Position numbers and translations under genes: made by a program. From NCBI RefSeq assembly GCF_003324485.1, contig NZ_QODK01000003.1, forward strand, positions 1 through 64,000: a DNA stretch of 64,000 bases, in the 5' to 3' direction. Origin of the DNA: Cohaesibacter intestini. GTDB lineage: Bacteria > Pseudomonadota > Alphaproteobacteria > Rhizobiales > Cohaesibacteraceae. Each line of letters starts with the position of its first letter. Position 1 is the first letter of the stretch. Below the pieces are notes generated by a model, which searched no databases, was not told the DNA's origin, and was given only the letters and a program-made list of their open reading frames with translations. Shown piece after piece: positions 63,260 through 64,000 of the stretch.

Positions 63260-63889
63260 ATGAGCGAACAGACAAAAGAGACGAAACAAGCAGATCCGGG
63301 CCAAACAAACCCGGACAAGGCCAACAAGCGTCTCGCCTATGGTCTCGTCATTTTTGTTGGCTGCATGATCGGCATGGCCTATGCCTCCGTACCGCTTTAC
63401 CGGATTTTCTGTCAGGTAACCGGATATGGCGGCACCACCCAGACCGCTGAAGTCGAGGCTGACGGGGTGATCGACCGCAAGATCACGGTTCGTTTTGACG
63501 CCAACGTGGCGGGCGGCCTGAATTGGGATTTCAAACCCCTCGATAAACCCGTGACACTGAATGTCGGCGAGACCGCGCAGATCGCCTATCAGGTGGTCAA
63601 TCATGCCAGCGTGCCAACCGCAGGCACTTCGACCTTCAATGTTACCCCCGCTGCCGCCGGCATCTATTTCAACAAACTGGAATGCTTCTGCTTCACTGAA
63701 CAGACGGTGGCAGCAGGCGGCACTGTCGACATGCCTGTGGTGTTCTTTGTCGATCCTGACATCGATAATGACCCGCAAATGAAATCAATAAAAACCATCA
63801 CCCTGTCCTACACCTTCTTTCCAGATGAGAAAGAAACGGCCGCGTTCGCCAAGGATCGCGCACGGCCCGAGGTGAAGACGGGCGGATAA
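63260..63889 (+). CDS. ctaG: cytochrome c oxidase assembly protein CtaG (Cox11)
   Basis: One N-terminal helix (YGLVIFVGCMIGMAYASVPL) anchors a periplasmic domain with YRIFCQVTGYGG and the copper-binding motif ECFCF (near 139). It delivers copper to CuB of subunit I. The 209-residue length is normal. It is the gene before coxC in the operon. Confidence 0.95.
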   Translation: MSEQTKETKQADPGQTNPDKANKRLAYGLVIFVGCMIGMAYASVPLYRIFCQVTGYGGTTQTAEVEADGVIDRKITVRFDANVAGGLNWDFKPLDKPVTLNVGETAQIAYQVVNHASVPTAGTSTFNVTPAAAGIYFNKLECFCFTEQTVAAGGTVDMPVVFFVDPDIDNDPQMKSIKTITLSYTFFPDEKETAAFAKDRARPEVKTGG

Positions 63890-63949
63890 ATATCAGACAA
63901 TGCGGCGCTGCGCGCCCAATTGACATCAGGAGCTTGGGAGGACCCAAAC

Positions 63950-64000
63950 ATGGCTGAGGCTCATACCAAAAACCACGACTATCACATTATCGATCCTAGC
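63950..64000 (+). CDS. coxC: cytochrome c oxidase subunit III, 5' end only
   Basis: ATG at 63950 follows a GGGAGG signal. The 17 codons present read MAEAHTKNHDYHIIDPS, the usual start of an alphaproteobacterial subunit III. The rest lies beyond the window. Position after ctaG supports the call. Confidence 0.85.
   Translation, partial: MAEAHTKNHDYHIIDPS

Overview
The window looks like chromosome from an alphaproteobacterium, most likely of the order Hyphomicrobiales (Rhizobiales), and a marine Cohaesibacter-like genome would fit. The grounds are the cox order coxB-coxA-ctaB-small coxF-like-ctaG-coxC, the ispH-thrB pair, an IalB-family protein, an Omp25/31-like porin, the DUF2157/DUF4401/GDYXXLXY triad and several perfect TTGAT-N4-ATCAA FNR-type boxes. 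The taxon is inferred; there is no rRNA in the window.

Layout. 1-6.5 kb is accessory DNA: a probably truncated GHKL ATPase, a tyrosine integrase abutting a 3' tRNA fragment, the wreck of a second integrase and a solitary OLD-family nuclease. 6.5-9.4 kb holds a LysR regulator and a TPR-sulfotransferase. 9.7-16.6 kb is a redox module: a Crp/Fnr regulator, an octaheme Hao-type cytochrome c, a nonaheme-c/cytochrome-b fusion that should pass quinol electrons to it, and a globin-coupled chemoreceptor with a CZB zinc domain. 16.7-19.7 kb encodes a Gtr-type lipid-linked sugar system. 19.9-28.5 kb has an SRAP protein, a thioesterase, an MFS carrier, a PAS-GGDEF-EAL protein and a Cache chemoreceptor. 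29.2-33.4 kb has a Bcr/CflA-like transporter and the DUF2157 triad. 33.6-37.8 kb has an ammonium-transporter-like sensor kinase and, convergent to it, a protein that looks like two fused degenerate kinases.

38-42.8 kb is a small oxygen-responsive patch: three FNR-type boxes, a conserved hypothetical gene, a candidate structured sRNA with its own terminator, a Pat-type lysine acetyltransferase and a tandem universal stress protein. 43-52.8 kb is mostly housekeeping (rsmD, rluB-type, tadA, mutL, dgkA) plus an XRE/DUF2975 pair, a porin-like protein, two tiny genes and a haloacetate-dehalogenase-like hydrolase. 53-58.8 kb holds an ICL/PEPM-family enzyme, a lipoprotein, ispH, thrB, a GFA-family protein and an IalB protein. 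59.3 kb to the end is the aa3 cytochrome oxidase operon, cut by the window edge in coxC.

How it fits together. FNR-type sites lie upstream of the cox operon, the stress protein, the 38-kb gene/sRNA candidate and, in weaker form, the octaheme cytochrome. This suggests that low oxygen turns down aa3 respiration and turns on the multiheme pathway and stress functions. The regulon is inferred from sequence alone. The most unusual items are the FNR-linked sRNA candidate, the Amt-like kinase that lacks both pore histidines, the octaheme/nonaheme-cyt b module with its compact double operator, and the tandem integration scar at a tRNA end.
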